Part shown: one piece after another, positions 1 to 8,188 of the stretch
Position numbering within the stretch: the stretch's first letter is position 1
Layout of the letters: each line of letters starts with the position of its first letter
From: JACDHG01 sp963815295
GTDB taxonomy: Bacteria > Actinomycetota > Actinomycetes > Propionibacteriales > Nocardioidaceae
Direction: 5' to 3'
Length of the DNA: 64,000 bases
Assembly (NCBI GenBank): GCA_963815295.1
Contig: CAWFFZ010000008.1
Location: 1,426,001-1,490,000, forward strand
Notes under the pieces: generated by a model
What the model saw: only the letters and a program-made list of their open reading frames with translations
Database searches by the model: none
What the model was told of the DNA's origin: nothing
Program-made: the position numbers and the translations under genes

Positions 1-599
1 TCGTGTACGACTTCTGGGGCTTCCCGGAGCGCTACTACCAGGTCGAGTACGCCGCACCGGGCGCACCGGACCTGGCCGCCAAGGTCCGCGAGCTACTCAA
101 GACGCCGCAGCACGACGTGCACGATGCACCTGCACGCGGTCTCGACCATGGCGCCTACGTACCTCTGGTCGAGATGTTCCCAGCCGCCGACGTACCGACC
201 CTCCAGATGTCGATGCCAACGCTCGACCCAACGACATTGTTCGAGGTCGGTCGCAGGCTTCGACCCCTGCGTGACGAAGGCGTCTTGATCCTCGGTAGCG
301 GTTTCACCACACACAACCTGCGCCTGATCGACATGCACCGGCCGAGCGATGCGCCGGCACCGGGCTGGTCGCGCGAGTTCGACGACTGGATCGAGCGTGC
401 CATCGCCGCTCGCGACATCGACGCCGTGATCGACTTCCTGAACAAGGCGCCGGCGGCGACTCTCGCGCACCCGCGCACCGAACACTTCGCGCCGCTGTTC
501 GTCAGCCTCGGCGCGAGCATCGACGACCTGCGCGAGGAGACATCGGTGATAGACGGATTTTGGTACGGCCTCTCCAAGCGCTCGTGGCAATTCAACTGA
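1..599 (+). CDS. LigB/DODA-type class III extradiol ring-cleavage dioxygenase (5' partial)
   Basis: The frame is open from the window edge, so the N-terminus is missing: about 198 residues remain of a family usually near 260. What remains matches the C-terminal part of LigB-type dioxygenases (4,5-DOPA dioxygenase/YgiD group): a GVLILGSGFTTHNLR stretch, the EHFAPLFVSLGA segment that normally follows the active-site region, and an FWYGLSKRSWQFN C-terminus. The family opens catechol-type rings with Fe(II) or Zn; the N-terminal metal-binding histidines lie outside the window. It ends 25 nt before the deformylase gene on the same strand. The substrate cannot be inferred. Confidence 0.85.
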   Translation, partial: VYDFWGFPERYYQVEYAAPGAPDLAAKVRELLKTPQHDVHDAPARGLDHGAYVPLVEMFPAADVPTLQMSMPTLDPTTLFEVGRRLRPLRDEGVLILGSGFTTHNLRLIDMHRPSDAPAPGWSREFDDWIERAIAARDIDAVIDFLNKAPAATLAHPRTEHFAPLFVSLGASIDDLREETSVIDGFWYGLSKRSWQFN

Positions 600-612
600 C
601 GCCCCGCTGCGA

Positions 613-618
613 TACGGT
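613..618 (+). promoter_or_regulatory. candidate -10 hexamer (TACGGT) for leaderless def
   Basis: TACGGT lies exactly 6 nt upstream of the GTG start at 625, with no Shine-Dalgarno sequence in between. This fits actinobacterial leaderless promoters (TANNNT followed by the start codon at +1). Transcript data are needed to prove it. Confidence 0.4.
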
Positions 619-624
619 CCCTCG

Positions 625-1185
625 GTGACCATCCTTCCGCCCGGCGGCACTGCCCGGCCGATGGTGCGCTGGGGCACAGCCGTCATGCACCGTCGGTGCC
701 GCCCGGTCGAGACGTTCGATGACGACCTGGCCGAACTCGTCGCCGACATGGTTGCCACGATGTATGCCGCTGATGGTGTGGGCCTAGCGGCCAACCAGGT
801 CGGTGTCTCCCTCGCCGTGTTCGTGTTCGACTGTCCCGCGGTCGACGAGGCAGGCGGCGCCGCCGGGGTGGTGTGCAACCCGGTCCTCCAGGTGCCCGAA
901 GGGAAGGACCGCCGACTCGTCGAAAGCGACGAGGGCTGTCTGTCCCTGCCGGGAGCCTTCGTGCCCTGCGCGCGTGCCGACTACGCCGAGGTGACCGGAG
1001 TCGACCACCACGGACAGCCGGTGCGCCACGCCGGGACAGGCCTCGTGGCGCGCTGCCTGCAGCATGAGAGCGACCATCTCATCGGCACCGTCTTCGGCGA
1101 CAAGCTCTCGACCAAAGTTCGGCGCAAGCTCTTCAAAGAAGCGGCGAGCGTCGCCGACGATTTCCCGCCCGGTTGGCCGGCGTAA
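625..1185 (+). CDS. def: peptide deformylase
   Basis: Peptide deformylase removes the N-formyl group from nascent proteins using a metal ion. All three family motifs are present in order: GVGLAANQVG (GXGXAAXQ) near residue 52, EGCLSLPG (the metal-ligand cysteine) near residue 110, and QHESDHLIG (HEXDH, two metal-ligand histidines and the catalytic Glu) near residue 148. At 186 aa it has the usual bacterial length. The start is GTG, chosen because it directly follows a TACGGT -10-like hexamer; there is no clear ribosome binding site. It is convergent with the diguanylate cyclase gene, and a hairpin-like repeat begins in its stop codon region. Confidence 0.95.
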   Translation: MTILPPGGTARPMVRWGTAVMHRRCRPVETFDDDLAELVADMVATMYAADGVGLAANQVGVSLAVFVFDCPAVDEAGGAAGVVCNPVLQVPEGKDRRLVESDEGCLSLPGAFVPCARADYAEVTGVDHHGQPVRHAGTGLVARCLQHESDHLIGTVFGDKLSTKVRRKLFKEAASVADDFPPGWPA

Positions 1186-1230
1186 GGATCCGACGCTCAA
1201 TCGGTCAGGGCAGGGCCACAGTCGGACTTT
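1184..1230. repeat. palindromic element, family A, decayed copy
   Basis: It begins AAGGATCCGACGCTCA, identical to the first 16 bases of the copy at 62501, and ends with a degraded right arm (AGTCGGACTTT instead of CGTCGGATCCTT). It lies between the stop of def and the stop of the convergent GGDEF gene. It may act as a bidirectional terminator, but the right arm has mutations that weaken the stem. Confidence 0.55.
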
Positions 1231-1249
1231 CGGCAGGAGAGAGACCGAG

Positions 1250-2722
1250 TCAGCCCGCGTCGAGCACGTAGAGGGGTCGGTCGCGGTGGGAACGGACGGC
1301 GTACATGGCAGCATCCGCACGTTTGAGCACCTCGGCCGGCTCGACGCCAGGGGTGATCATGGCGATGCCGATGCTGACACCCACGCGAAGCTCGGTTCCG
1401 TCGATCTCGATCGGCGCGCTCATCGCGGCGGAAATGCGCTCAGCGAGCATCTGCGCTGCATCCTCGAGGAGCGGGAAGCTCACCACGACGAACTCGTCGC
1501 CACCGAACCTTCCGGCGGTGTCCTGCGAGCGGACCACGGAGTGCAGCCGCGTGGCGAGCGCTGCCAGGGCGTCGTCTCCGACGAGGTGACCGCGTTCGTC
1601 GTTGATCGCCTTGAAGCTGTCGAGGTCGCAGAACAGGAGAGCCCCACACTCACCCTGCTCGTTCGCCAGACTTACGGCCTCGGCCAGTCGGTCCATGATC
1701 ACGAGGCGGTTGGGCAACCCGGTCAGCGCGTCGTGCTGGGCCAGCTTGGTGAGCTCGCGCTCTTCGGCCTTCGCCTGGGTGATGTCGACGATCTGACACA
1801 GGACGCCTGCTTCACCGGGTGACAGGTCGAGCGCCGCTGCCTCGACCAGACCCCAGAACTCGCCACCGTCGGAGCCGACGAACGGCACCTCGACACGCAA
1901 GGCGCCGTGGCCCTTGTCGAGCAGTCTCGACAGCAGGGACGAAAGCGGTTCGCCGCGGATGACGCTGAACACCTGGTCGACGGGCTCGTGCCGCGATCCG
2001 ACGACACTGGCGCCGAACATCGCACCGGCCGCACGGTTGATGCGGGCGATCATCGGCCCGTCCTCACCCGCCATGATCTCTGCGACACCGATCGGTGCGT
2101 TGTCGAACGCGAGCCGGAAGCGCTCCTCACTGAGCCGCAGTGCCAGGTGGTCGGTAGCCATCCGCTCAGCCATTCGGTGCTGGTGGATGGAGACTGCCGC
2201 CTGCAAGGCGAAGATCTCCAGCATCGTCGCCTTGAGCTCCCCGAGCGGCGCATGGCCGACGGGCATGTTGACTGTCACGACGCCGACGAGGTCATTTCCG
2301 GCCATGAGCGGAGCGACGACCATGCTGAGCGCACCCCAGTGGTCCGCATCACCAAACATCTGTACGTCGTCGGCCGCTGCCTCCATCGGGAGGCGACGAA
2401 GGAAGCCGCGGGGGTCGCGGCAAAAGGTCAGGGCGCCTTGGTGGTCGCCGCTGGCGAGCAGCGCGCGCCACGCTTCGAGGGGCTGATCCTGGCCGATGAG
2501 CTGAGCACCGGACTCGTGGCCGCCGTACGCGACGGCCTGCATCTGGTCGTGGTCGGCGAGGTGGATGACGACGAGTCGGCATTCGAGAAGTTCATGCAAC
2601 GAGTCACAGATCGACTGGAGTGACGAGCGAGGGTCAGGGGTCGCGTGCAGCGCCGCCAGCGTGTCGTGCAGGCGGCGAACTACCTCGATCGTGAGTACAG
2701 AATTACCGCTCACCGAACCCAT
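1250..2722 (-). CDS. GAF-PAS-GGDEF diguanylate cyclase
   Basis: A 490-aa cytoplasmic signalling protein. An N-terminal GAF-like domain spans about residues 15-190, a PAS domain about 205-320 (FRLAFDNAPIGVAEI), and a C-terminal GGDEF domain about 325-485. The catalytic motif is intact (GRFGGDEFVVV). An RSQD sequence five residues upstream fits the RxxD inhibitory I-site, so the enzyme probably makes c-di-GMP and is product-inhibited. No EAL domain or membrane segment is evident. The N-terminus overlaps the 3' end of the RNA methyltransferase gene by 20 nt, suggesting co-transcription; a slightly later GTG start is possible. The ligand of the GAF/PAS part is unknown. Confidence 0.92.
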   Translation of the reverse strand: MGSVSGNSVLTIEVVRRLHDTLAALHATPDPRSSLQSICDSLHELLECRLVVIHLADHDQMQAVAYGGHESGAQLIGQDQPLEAWRALLASGDHQGALTFCRDPRGFLRRLPMEAAADDVQMFGDADHWGALSMVVAPLMAGNDLVGVVTVNMPVGHAPLGELKATMLEIFALQAAVSIHQHRMAERMATDHLALRLSEERFRLAFDNAPIGVAEIMAGEDGPMIARINRAAGAMFGASVVGSRHEPVDQVFSVIRGEPLSSLLSRLLDKGHGALRVEVPFVGSDGGEFWGLVEAAALDLSPGEAGVLCQIVDITQAKAEERELTKLAQHDALTGLPNRLVIMDRLAEAVSLANEQGECGALLFCDLDSFKAINDERGHLVGDDALAALATRLHSVVRSQDTAGRFGGDEFVVVSFPLLEDAAQMLAERISAAMSAPIEIDGTELRVGVSIGIAMITPGVEPAEVLKRADAAMYAVRSHRDRPLYVLDAG

Positions 2723-3551
2723 CTTCCCCTAGGCCGTGCCCCCACCCGCGTGTGAGAAAGAACGCTAGCGCGGATGCCGCGGCCACGTTCAGTGAATCGA
2801 TATGTCTGTCCATACGTATTGTGGCGCGATGTGAGGCGCTGCTCGCCCACCGTGAGGACAAACCGGCACCTTCCGCCCCAAGAACGAGACAGATCCGTTC
2901 CCCCGCGAGGGTCTGCGCCAGGGTGGTGAGGTCCTCGGCGTCGTCGGCGACCGTGAGGGCAACGGTGACAAACCCGGCATCCGCCAGTCGTGGCATCGCG
3001 TCATACCAGTCGTCGCACCTGGTCCAGGGCAGCGCGAACACGGCGCCCATGGCGACCTTGAGGGAGCGGCGGTAGAGCGGGTCGGCACAGCGCGGCGACA
3101 GCAGGACACCGTCGATGCCAAGTGCGGCGGCACACCGGAAGATCGCGCCGACGTTCGTGTGATCCACGATGTCCTCGAGCATGGCGATGCGTCGGGCGCC
3201 CGACAGCACCTCCTGCACGGTCGGCAGCGGCCGACGGTGCAGCGAGGCCAACGCGCCCCTGTGGACGTGGAAACCCGTCACGGCTTCGGCAGCCTCGTCG
3301 GTGACGACGTAGCAGGGCACCGACCTGGCGCTGTCGAGCTCGGCAGCCAGGCCTGCGAGCCACTTCTCTGTCATCAGAAATGACCGAGCGTCGTATCCGG
3401 CTGCGATGGCCCGACGGACGACCTTCTCCCCCTCGGCGATGAACAAGCCCTGTTCGGTCTCGAGGTGCTTGCGAAGGGAGACGTCCCGCAGGGAGCGATA
3501 GTCGGCAAGTCGCGGATCGTCGGGGTCGTCCACCACGATCAGGTCCGCCAT
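2703..3551 (-). CDS. SpoU/TrmH-family RNA 2'-O-methyltransferase
   Basis: A SPOUT-fold RNA ribose methyltransferase of about 282 aa. An N-terminal substrate-binding region (EGEKVVRRAIAAGYDARSFL) is followed by the SpoU domain with its three motifs: DHTNVGAIFRCAAALG, LVLGAEGAGLS and IDSLNVAAASALAFF. The start is taken as the ATG at 3551 (MADLIVVDD) because a CATAAT -10-like hexamer sits 7 nt upstream; the ATG at 3560 would overlap that hexamer. The target nucleotide (rRNA or tRNA) cannot be told. It is followed by the overlapping GGDEF gene. Confidence 0.92.
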   Translation of the reverse strand: MADLIVVDDPDDPRLADYRSLRDVSLRKHLETEQGLFIAEGEKVVRRAIAAGYDARSFLMTEKWLAGLAAELDSARSVPCYVVTDEAAEAVTGFHVHRGALASLHRRPLPTVQEVLSGARRIAMLEDIVDHTNVGAIFRCAAALGIDGVLLSPRCADPLYRRSLKVAMGAVFALPWTRCDDWYDAMPRLADAGFVTVALTVADDAEDLTTLAQTLAGERICLVLGAEGAGLSSRWASSASHRATIRMDRHIDSLNVAAASALAFFLTRGWGHGLGEDGFGER

Positions 3552-3640
3552 GCGCCTCATTATGCGGGCTCTTGGGGAGGCCAGCCCACGAGAGAACGGG
3601 GTGGAACGGACCACGCAAGACCGTCCGCGTCACGGCAGCT

Positions 3641-4900
3641 TCAGCTCGACCGCCGGAAACTCAGCTCTACCGCCGGAAGCCTCGTCCGGGCAACCTCCAC
3701 GACGTCACCGATGACGACGTTGGCGGGCGGCCTGATCTGCTGGCGCGCGACGTCGTCCGCGAGCTGGTCGAGGGTCGTGAACACGCTGAGCTGGCTCGCC
3801 ATCGACCCGTCCTGCACTACGGCGCACGGCGTACCCGGCCGTCGTCCCCCGGCAATTAGTGTGGCTGCGATCTCCGGCAGGTGCTTGACGGCCATCAGCA
3901 AGACGATCGTGCCGCGCAGCCGCGCCAGTGCGTCCCAGTCGACAAGCGAGTCAGGATGCCCGGGCGGTAGGTGGCCGGACACGACCGTCATCTCGTGGGC
4001 GACGCCGCGGTGCGTTACCGGGATGCCCGCGAGCGCCGGCACGGAGATTGCGCTGGTAACGCCCGGCACGACGCGACAAGGGACTCCCGCGGTGGCGCAG
4101 GCTTGCATCTCCTCGAAGCCGCGGCCGAACACGAACGGGTCACCGCCCTTGAATCGGACCACGCTCAACCCGGCCTTCGCGCGCGAGACCAGCACCTCGT
4201 TGATCGACTCCTGTGTCGCCGATCGTCCCCGCGGCAGCTTGGTCGCATCGATCACCTCGACGTCCGGCGCCAGCTCGGCAAGCAGCGCCTGCGGGGCGAG
4301 CCGGTCGACGACCACGACATCGGCCTCTTGCAGCGCCCGTCGTCCGGCGACGGTGATCAGGTCCGGGTCGCCGGGGCCGCCACCGACCAACGTCACGCCC
4401 GGGACACGTTGGCGGTCCTTGGCGGCGGCAATCTCTCCGCTGCGCAGCCGGGTCAGGATCTCGTCACGCACTGAGGCCGATCGTCGGGGGTCCCGACTGC
4501 CGAGGACTGCCACCGTCAGTGGGCCGTGGCGGCCAGTGGCGGGCGTCCAGGCGGTGGCGGCCGTCGCGTCGTCGCTGCGCACGCAGAAGATCCGCTGTGC
4601 CTCGGCGTCGCGTGACACCTGGGCGTTGACCTCGGGTACGTCGGTCGCCACGACGACGTACCAGGCGCCGTCGAGGTCGCTGGACTCGTAACCCCGACGC
4701 GACCAGGTGATCTCACCCGAGAGCGCGTGCCCTTCGATCGCCGGTGTCGACGCTGGTGAGACGACCTCGACGACGGCTCCAGCGGCGACGAGGGCAGGCA
4801 CCCTGCGCTGCGCCACCTTCCCGCCACCGACCACCAGAACACGCCGACCAGACAGCCGCAGACCAGCCGGGTACGGCGCTGGGCCGTCGAGTTCGGGCAT
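3641..4900 (-). CDS. cysG: siroheme synthase: precorrin-2 dehydrogenase fused to uroporphyrinogen-III C-methyltransferase
   Basis: A 419-aa bifunctional enzyme. The N-terminal domain (about residues 10-160) has a Rossmann dinucleotide motif (VLVVGGGKVAQRRV) typical of precorrin-2 dehydrogenase/ferrochelatase. The C-terminal domain (about 168-400) is a SAM-dependent uroporphyrinogen-III methyltransferase with VTLVGGGPGDPDLIT, RFKGGDPFVFGRG and PGVTSAISVPALAGIPVTHRG. It makes siroheme, the cofactor of sulfite and nitrite reductases. It appears leaderless, with TACCGT 6 nt before the ATG. It diverges from the PEBP gene. No sulfate or nitrate assimilation genes are adjacent. Confidence 0.95.
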   Translation of the reverse strand: MPELDGPAPYPAGLRLSGRRVLVVGGGKVAQRRVPALVAAGAVVEVVSPASTPAIEGHALSGEITWSRRGYESSDLDGAWYVVVATDVPEVNAQVSRDAEAQRIFCVRSDDATAATAWTPATGRHGPLTVAVLGSRDPRRSASVRDEILTRLRSGEIAAAKDRQRVPGVTLVGGGPGDPDLITVAGRRALQEADVVVVDRLAPQALLAELAPDVEVIDATKLPRGRSATQESINEVLVSRAKAGLSVVRFKGGDPFVFGRGFEEMQACATAGVPCRVVPGVTSAISVPALAGIPVTHRGVAHEMTVVSGHLPPGHPDSLVDWDALARLRGTIVLLMAVKHLPEIAATLIAGGRRPGTPCAVVQDGSMASQLSVFTTLDQLADDVARQQIRPPANVVIGDVVEVARTRLPAVELSFRRSS

Positions 4901-4906
4901 CTCGCC

Positions 4907-4912
4907 ACGGTA
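4907..4912 (-). promoter_or_regulatory. candidate -10 hexamer (TACCGT) for leaderless cysG
   Basis: On the minus strand TACCGT is followed by GGCGAG and then the ATG at 4900. The 6-nt spacing and absence of a ribosome binding site suggest leaderless initiation. Confidence 0.4.
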
Positions 4913-5000
4913 GGCCGCGAGCGGCTGCCGATCGCGCCCGTCTCACGTGCCGGATCGGCTCGACCTGCGCTCACGCAGTCGAGCCGTAAAGATGGGGACC

Positions 5001-5522
5001 ATGAGCCTCAAGCGAACCACTGCCGAAGACCCGTACGCCAAGCTGCCGCCAGTTCCCGCATTCAGCGTGACCAGCAACGACGTGAGCGATGGCCAGCCGC
5101 TTTCCGACGATCAGGTCGCCGCCGAGGGAAATACCTCGCCACACCTGTCCTGGAGCGGCTTTCCTGCCGAGACCAAGAGCTTCGTCGTGACCTGCTTCGA
5201 CCCTGATGCGCCGACACCCTCAGGGTTCTGGCACTGGCTGGTCGTCGACTTACCCGCTGACACGACCGAGCTGGCGACGGGCGCTGCATCAGATGAACTG
5301 CCCGGCAAGGCATTCCACATCCGCAACGACGGCGGGGAGCATGGCTTCATGGGCGCAGCTCCGCCCGAGGGTGACCACACGCACCGCTACTACTTCGTCG
5401 TGCACGCGGTCGGCGAGGACAGCCTCGGGGTCGATGCCACTGCGTCATGCGCCGTCGTGTCGTTCAACCTCGCGTTCAAGACGCTGGCCCGCGCTCAGAT
5501 CGTCGGCACCTACCAACACTGA
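5001..5522 (+). CDS. YbhB/YbcL-type PEBP (Raf kinase inhibitor-like) protein
   Basis: About 173 aa, the usual length for bacterial phosphatidylethanolamine-binding-protein homologs. Family signatures are present: NTSPHLSWSG, CFDPDAPTPSGFWHWLVVDLP (the DPDAP anion-site loop) and a late HRYYFVVHAV strand. The ATG at 5001 is chosen over ATGs at 4947 and 4992 because homologs start near this point and the preceding residues are low-information. No signal peptide is seen, so it is probably cytoplasmic. The biochemical role of bacterial members is poorly defined. Confidence 0.9.
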   Translation: MSLKRTTAEDPYAKLPPVPAFSVTSNDVSDGQPLSDDQVAAEGNTSPHLSWSGFPAETKSFVVTCFDPDAPTPSGFWHWLVVDLPADTTELATGAASDELPGKAFHIRNDGGEHGFMGAAPPEGDHTHRYYFVVHAVGEDSLGVDATASCAVVSFNLAFKTLARAQIVGTYQH

Positions 5523-5566
5523 CCGCCGTTGGCTGACGACCCGGCGATCGGGCAGACTGTCCCGTT

Positions 5567-6379
5567 GTGCGTGCGTCGGTGGCTCTTTGGTTCGCCGTTG
5601 CCAAGAGGAGTTTTCGTCGCTACTCCACCTACCGGGCAGCCACGTTCGCCGGAATCTTCACCAACTGCGCGTTCGGCCTCATCATCTCCTTCACCTACAT
5701 CGCCGTCTGGGAGGAGAACCCGACGGCCGGTGGCTACGACGTCAGTGACGCTTTGACCTACGCCTGGCTGGGCCAGGCGATGATCATGACCGTCGCCGTC
5801 TGGGCCGGTGGTTCCACCGATGACCTGGCCGCGCGAATCAAGTCCGGCGATGTCGCGATCGACCTCTACCGCCCCGTCAGCATCTTGGGCTGGTACCTGG
5901 CCAGTGACCTCGGCCGGGCGCTCTACCACCTGCTGACGCGCGGTCTGGCTCCGACCGTGCTCGGGGGGATCCTGTTCGACTTGACCTACCCGGCCAATCC
6001 CTTGATGTGGATCCAGTTCTGGATCTCTGCGGTGTTTGCGATCACGGTCAGCTTCGGGGTGCGGATGCTCGTGTCGGTGAGCGCGTTCTGGCTGCTTGAC
6101 GACACCGGTGTCAAACACCTAGCCGCGGTCCTGGCCATGTTCTTCTCCGGGCTCGCTGTCCCGCTCGTGCTGTTCCCAGGCTGGACGCAGGATCTCGCCA
6201 CGGCCCTCCCGTGGGCGGCGTACCTGCAGGTCCCGGCCGACATCTGGCTCGGCAAGCACCCTGGCAGTGAGGCATGGGCCGCGATCGGGTTCCAACTGGG
6301 GTGGACTGCCGTGCTTCTCCTTGTCTGCCAGGCGGTTCTCCATCTGGCCGCGCGCAAGGTGGTGGTGCAAGGTGGGTGA
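5567..6379 (+). CDS. ABC-2 type exporter permease, first subunit
   Basis: A 270-aa membrane protein with about six hydrophobic segments, of the ABC-2 permease class that pairs with a second permease and a DrrA/NatA-like ATPase. Motifs such as IKSGDVAIDLYRPVSI are characteristic of this uncharacterised exporter family. It is the first gene of a three-gene unit (5567-8158). The GTG start follows a CAGACT hexamer by 8 nt, possibly leaderless. Its end overlaps the next permease by 8 nt, so translation is probably coupled. The substrate is unknown. Confidence 0.88.
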   Translation: MRASVALWFAVAKRSFRRYSTYRAATFAGIFTNCAFGLIISFTYIAVWEENPTAGGYDVSDALTYAWLGQAMIMTVAVWAGGSTDDLAARIKSGDVAIDLYRPVSILGWYLASDLGRALYHLLTRGLAPTVLGGILFDLTYPANPLMWIQFWISAVFAITVSFGVRMLVSVSAFWLLDDTGVKHLAAVLAMFFSGLAVPLVLFPGWTQDLATALPWAAYLQVPADIWLGKHPGSEAWAAIGFQLGWTAVLLLVCQAVLHLAARKVVVQGG

Positions 6380-7187
6380 GGCAATTCTCTGGAACCTCAG
6401 GGCTTACGGCCTGCTTGCGCGGATGTGGATTCGGGTGTCGCTGTCCTACCGGACATCCTTCGCTGTGATGACGATCGGCCAGTTCTTGATCACGGGCCTC
6501 GACTTCATCGCCATCGTCGTAATGTTCGAGAGCGTGGACCGCCTCGGCGGCTTCACGCTCGCTGAAATCGCCTTCCTGGCTGGTGGATCAGCGATCTGCC
6601 TGGGCCTAGCCGATCTGCTGCTCGGCAACATCGAGCGGCTCGGGCAGCGCATCCGGATGGGCTCGTTCGACGCGATGCTGGTCCGCCCGGTGTGGCCGTA
6701 CGTCCAGATGTGCGCCGACGACTTCGCGATCCGGCGGCTCGGCCGGATCACCCAGGGTGCCGTCGTGTTCGGGTGGGCGATCTTCGCGCTCGACATCGAC
6801 TGGACAGCCGCCAGGGTGGCAATGGTGCCGTACCTCGTCGTCTTCGGCACGATCATCTTCCTTGCCCTGTTCACGATGGGGGCGGCAGTGCAGTTCTGGA
6901 CGGCCGACTCCTCAGAGATTGCGAACGCGTTCACCTATGGTGGCGGCACGCTTGCGCAGTTCCCGATGACGATCTACCCGGTTGAAGCCGTGCGTGCCTT
7001 GACGTTCATCATCCCGATCACGTTCGTCAACTGGTATCCGAGCCTGTACATCCTCGACAAGCCTGACCCGCTCGGGCTGCCTTCGGCCTTCCAGTTCGCC
7101 GCACCGCTGGCCGCTGCGTTGCTGTCACTCGTGGCCGCGTTCATGTGGCGCGCTGGCCTGCGGCACTACCGATCGACCGGGAGTTGA
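6372..7187 (+). CDS. ABC-2 type exporter permease, second subunit
   Basis: About 271 aa with six or so hydrophobic segments. The start is the GTG at 6372, overlapping the end of the upstream permease (GTGGGTGA). The longer open frame beginning at 6267 lies inside the upstream gene and reads as shadow sequence. The loop RIRMGSFDAMLVRPVWPYVQ aligns with the IKSGDVAIDLYRPVSI loop of the first subunit, so the two are paralogs forming a heterodimeric channel. The ATPase gene follows after 8 nt. Confidence 0.88.
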   Translation: MGEAILWNLRAYGLLARMWIRVSLSYRTSFAVMTIGQFLITGLDFIAIVVMFESVDRLGGFTLAEIAFLAGGSAICLGLADLLLGNIERLGQRIRMGSFDAMLVRPVWPYVQMCADDFAIRRLGRITQGAVVFGWAIFALDIDWTAARVAMVPYLVVFGTIIFLALFTMGAAVQFWTADSSEIANAFTYGGGTLAQFPMTIYPVEAVRALTFIIPITFVNWYPSLYILDKPDPLGLPSAFQFAAPLAAALLSLVAAFMWRAGLRHYRSTGS

Positions 7188-7195
7188 CTAGAGCC

Positions 7196-8158
7196 GTGTC
7201 CCTCATCGAAGTGCGTGACGTCTCGCGCACGTTCACAGTCCGTCGCAAGGCCGGACGGCTCCGGCGTACGGCCGTGACCGTCGACGCAGTGCAGGACCTC
7301 GAGTTCTCTGTCGAGCCAGGCGAGATGGTCGGCTACATCGGCCCCAACGGCGCCGGCAAGTCGACGACGATCAAGATGCTCACTGGCATCTTGGTCCCGA
7401 GCTCCGGCCACATCAGCGTGGCCGGGATGACACCGTCCGTCCAGCGCACGACGCTAGCCCGGCGTATCGGCGTGGTCTTCGGACAGCGGACAACTCTTTG
7501 GTGGGATCTGCCCCTTCGCGACTCGTTCGACCTGCTCCGGCGCATCTACCGCATCCCTGACAGCCGCTACCGAGCCAACATGGCGACCTTCACCGAGCTG
7601 CTCGAGCTTGCACCCCTGCTCGACACACCTGTCAGGCAACTATCCCTCGGCCAGCGGATGCGCGGTGACATCGCGGCCGCCTTGCTCCACGACCCCGAGG
7701 TCGTCTATCTCGACGAGCCGACGATCGGGCTCGACGTGGTGAGCAAGTCCAACCTGCGCGACTTCCTGCGTGAGACCAACCGGGAGCGCGGCGTCACCGT
7801 GCTGCTCACCACACATGACCTGGTCGACATCGAGCAGTTGTGCTCACGTGTGATGGTGATCGACCACGGCCGGCTCGTCTTCGATGGCGCCTTGGATGCG
7901 TTGCATGGGCTCGGTGGCGGGCGCCGCACGCTCGTGGTCGACCTGTCGGAGCCCGCACCGGCGATCGAGACGGAAGGCGCTGAGACCGTCCGGGTTGACG
8001 GTCCGCAGCAGTGGTTGACGTTTCCCGCAGAGAGCAGCGCTGCGCCACTGGTGGCCGACATCGCAAGTCGTTACCAGGTGGCCGACCTCGCGATCCTCGA
8101 GCCGAGCATCGAAGACGTGATCAAGCGCATTTACACCGCAGGCCCTCCCCCGGGCTGA
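7196..8158 (+). CDS. ABC exporter ATP-binding protein
   Basis: A 320-aa ATPase. Walker A is GPNGAGKST, the signature is LSLGQRMR (a variant of LSGGQ common in this family) and Walker B is VVYLDEPT, followed by the LLTTHDLVDIE switch. A C-terminal extension of about 80 residues after the nucleotide-binding fold is typical of NatA/DrrA-like subunits. The start is the GTG at 7196 (VSLIEVRDVSRTF). It is the third gene of the exporter operon and energises the two ABC-2 permeases upstream. Confidence 0.93.
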   Translation: MSLIEVRDVSRTFTVRRKAGRLRRTAVTVDAVQDLEFSVEPGEMVGYIGPNGAGKSTTIKMLTGILVPSSGHISVAGMTPSVQRTTLARRIGVVFGQRTTLWWDLPLRDSFDLLRRIYRIPDSRYRANMATFTELLELAPLLDTPVRQLSLGQRMRGDIAAALLHDPEVVYLDEPTIGLDVVSKSNLRDFLRETNRERGVTVLLTTHDLVDIEQLCSRVMVIDHGRLVFDGALDALHGLGGGRRTLVVDLSEPAPAIETEGAETVRVDGPQQWLTFPAESSAAPLVADIASRYQVADLAILEPSIEDVIKRIYTAGPPPG

Positions 8159-8188
8159 CGGGCGTCGTGGGTTGGGCAGACTGGACTC

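Noticed and set aside
93..878. 261-codon minus-strand ORF
   Set aside because: It is antisense to the dioxygenase and deformylase genes, which carry clear family motifs; its translation has no recognisable domain and is rich in Arg/Ala as expected of a shadow frame.
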